DNA of 5,187 bases from Pseudomonadota bacterium (lineage in GTDB: Bacteria > Desulfobacterota > DSM-4660 > Desulfatiglandales > B25-G16): NCBI GenBank assembly GCA_015223015.1, contig JADFWK010000191.1, positions 1 through 5,187 of the forward strand. The letters are read 5' to 3'. The notes beneath the pieces are model-generated. The model did not search any database, was not told the origin of the DNA, and saw only the letters and a program-made list of their open reading frames with translations. This document shows, one piece after another, positions 4,734-5,187 of the stretch (position 1 is the first letter of the stretch; every line of letters begins with the position of its first letter). The translations under genes were made by a program, and so were the position numbers.

Positions 4734-5017
4734 TTGGTTTCGGCGAATTCCCATTTGATACCCCGCATCGACTCGACTGAGCTCGCCGAACTCTTGCTGC
4801 GGGGAGTTTTATTCCTACAATCAGCGAACGTCGAATAACTCCCAGGGTTCGGTTCTTGTGCATCCGGCTCACCATGTTTGGCAGAAATCGCTGTGTGGCC
4901 TCCGGCTCGTAGAGGCAGGGGGCAATCCACGATATGGGTGAGCTGCCACCCGGAGGCCTTCAGGAGGTCAATATAGTCTGAAAGAAAGATACTTTGTCCC
5001 GCTCCTGACAGAGCAAA
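4694..5017 (-). pseudogene. Gene fragment, possibly a methyltransferase C-terminus running into repeats
   Basis: On the minus strand this frame opens after a TAA at 5018-5020 and runs 107 residues to 4694. The first part, with GQSIFLSDYIDLLKASGW (residues 6-23) then QLTHIVDCPLPLR, reads like genuine protein. The pattern of an acidic helix, LLKASGW, a strand and PLPL resembles the end of small-molecule SAM-dependent methyltransferases, but only weakly. After about residue 50 the sequence becomes SSASSVES, then NPPSLFKLRPEGP, which is translation of the hairpin and the 4711-4733 repeat. There is no plausible start codon with a ribosome-binding site, and the 5' part overlaps the neighbouring helix-turn-helix frame. 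This looks like a truncated remnant joined to unrelated sequence. Confidence 0.35.
4761..4810 (+). terminator. Hairpin followed by a short T-rich stretch, weak terminator candidate
   Basis: CCCCGCA (4761-4767) pairs with TGCGGGG (4798-4804) as a 7-bp GC-rich stem, followed by AGTTTTATTCC (4805-4815). The 30-base loop is long and contains a smaller imperfect stem, GAGCTC/GAACTC. On the plus strand it has the layout of a Rho-independent terminator, but no plus-strand gene ends nearby. It may instead be another mobile or intergenic hairpin. Confidence 0.3.
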
Positions 5018-5187
5018 TTACCAATTTTACCAAAAATGGTATTATTAATAATCTCTGATACACGATTCTGGCTCAACCCCACTAGCCCCGCGATCTGCTC
5101 TTGGATCCAGCCCCTCCACTCCGCCACAAACACGGCGGACAAGAAAGGCGGTGTAATCGGATGATAATGATGCCTCCGTTGGCCACT
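4960..5187 (-). CDS. Helix-turn-helix protein fragment, ParB/KorB-like style, 5' end beyond the window
   Basis: The minus-strand frame is open from the window edge to a TGA at 4960-4962, giving 75 residues. The core, EWRGWIQEQIAGLVGLSQ (24-41) then NRVSEIINNTIFGKIGNLL, is a clear helix-turn-helix: Q-E-Q-I-A, a Gly turn, then S-Q-x-R-V-S-E-I in the recognition helix. This style is known in ParB-like proteins and related DNA-modification or plasmid regulators. After NLLCQERD the similarity stops and a tail VSFFQTILTS ends the frame, suggesting truncation at about 4995. At this point another minus-strand frame (4694-5017) takes over with plausible coding. This is therefore probably the middle of a broken gene, but an intact gene with a divergent end cannot be excluded. 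Its partner genes lie outside the window. Confidence 0.5.
   Translation of the reverse strand, partial: SGQRRHHYHPITPPFLSAVFVAEWRGWIQEQIAGLVGLSQNRVSEIINNTIFGKIGNLLCQERDKVSFFQTILTS

Noticed and set aside
4651..4875. A 74-codon minus-strand frame
   Set aside because: Arg/Ser-rich, passes through the repeat and hairpin, no motif or ribosome-binding site; the 4694-5017 frame is more protein-like.
3953..5187. Second copy of the tmRNA 3' end (attachment-site duplicate)
   Set aside because: No copy of the T arm and acceptor sequence is found downstream within the window, so an island cannot be bounded here.

Overview
The window looks like a piece of a bacterial chromosome, most likely from a metagenome-assembled or draft genome. 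The gene set and tmRNA style suggest Desulfobacterota (the former Deltaproteobacteria) or a neighbouring phylum. This placement is an inference from gene order (rsmI, HPr-Enzyme I, smpB, ssrA) and the tmRNA tag; no single marker in the window proves it.

Positions 1-229 hold the last 43 codons of an unidentified basic protein, then a strong GC-rich hairpin flanked by a perfect 9-bp direct repeat. Positions 233-3952 form a compact plus-strand housekeeping block. It contains rsmI (16S rRNA 2'-O-methyltransferase, short form), a 689-residue fusion of HPr and Enzyme I of the phosphotransferase system, smpB 11 bases further on, and ssrA (tmRNA). The ssrA gene probably has its own promoter, overlapping the smpB stop codon. 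SmpB and tmRNA work together in ribosome rescue, and RsmI also acts on the ribosome. The HPr-EI protein starts phosphoryl transfer from PEP and probably controls carbon metabolism.

The character changes right at the 3' end of tmRNA. Positions 3953-5187 are an accessory, partly decayed region. It has an inverted repeat that begins inside the tmRNA CCA, a small GIY-YIG endonuclease gene (4092-4337), and related palindromic repeats of the type cgaaggcggg on both sides of that gene. On the minus strand lie gene fragments: a helix-turn-helix segment running off the right edge, and an overlapping fragment in another frame that weakly resembles a methyltransferase tail. No integrase and no second copy of the tmRNA end is present in the window.

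The observations most worth checking are: the HPr-EI fusion, in which every EI catalytic residue sits at E. coli position +99 and the linker ends in what may be a fossil ribosome-binding site and start codon; the apparent one-base displacement of the rsmI start; and the GIY-YIG gene set among inverted repeats next to tmRNA, which could be a small mobile unit.
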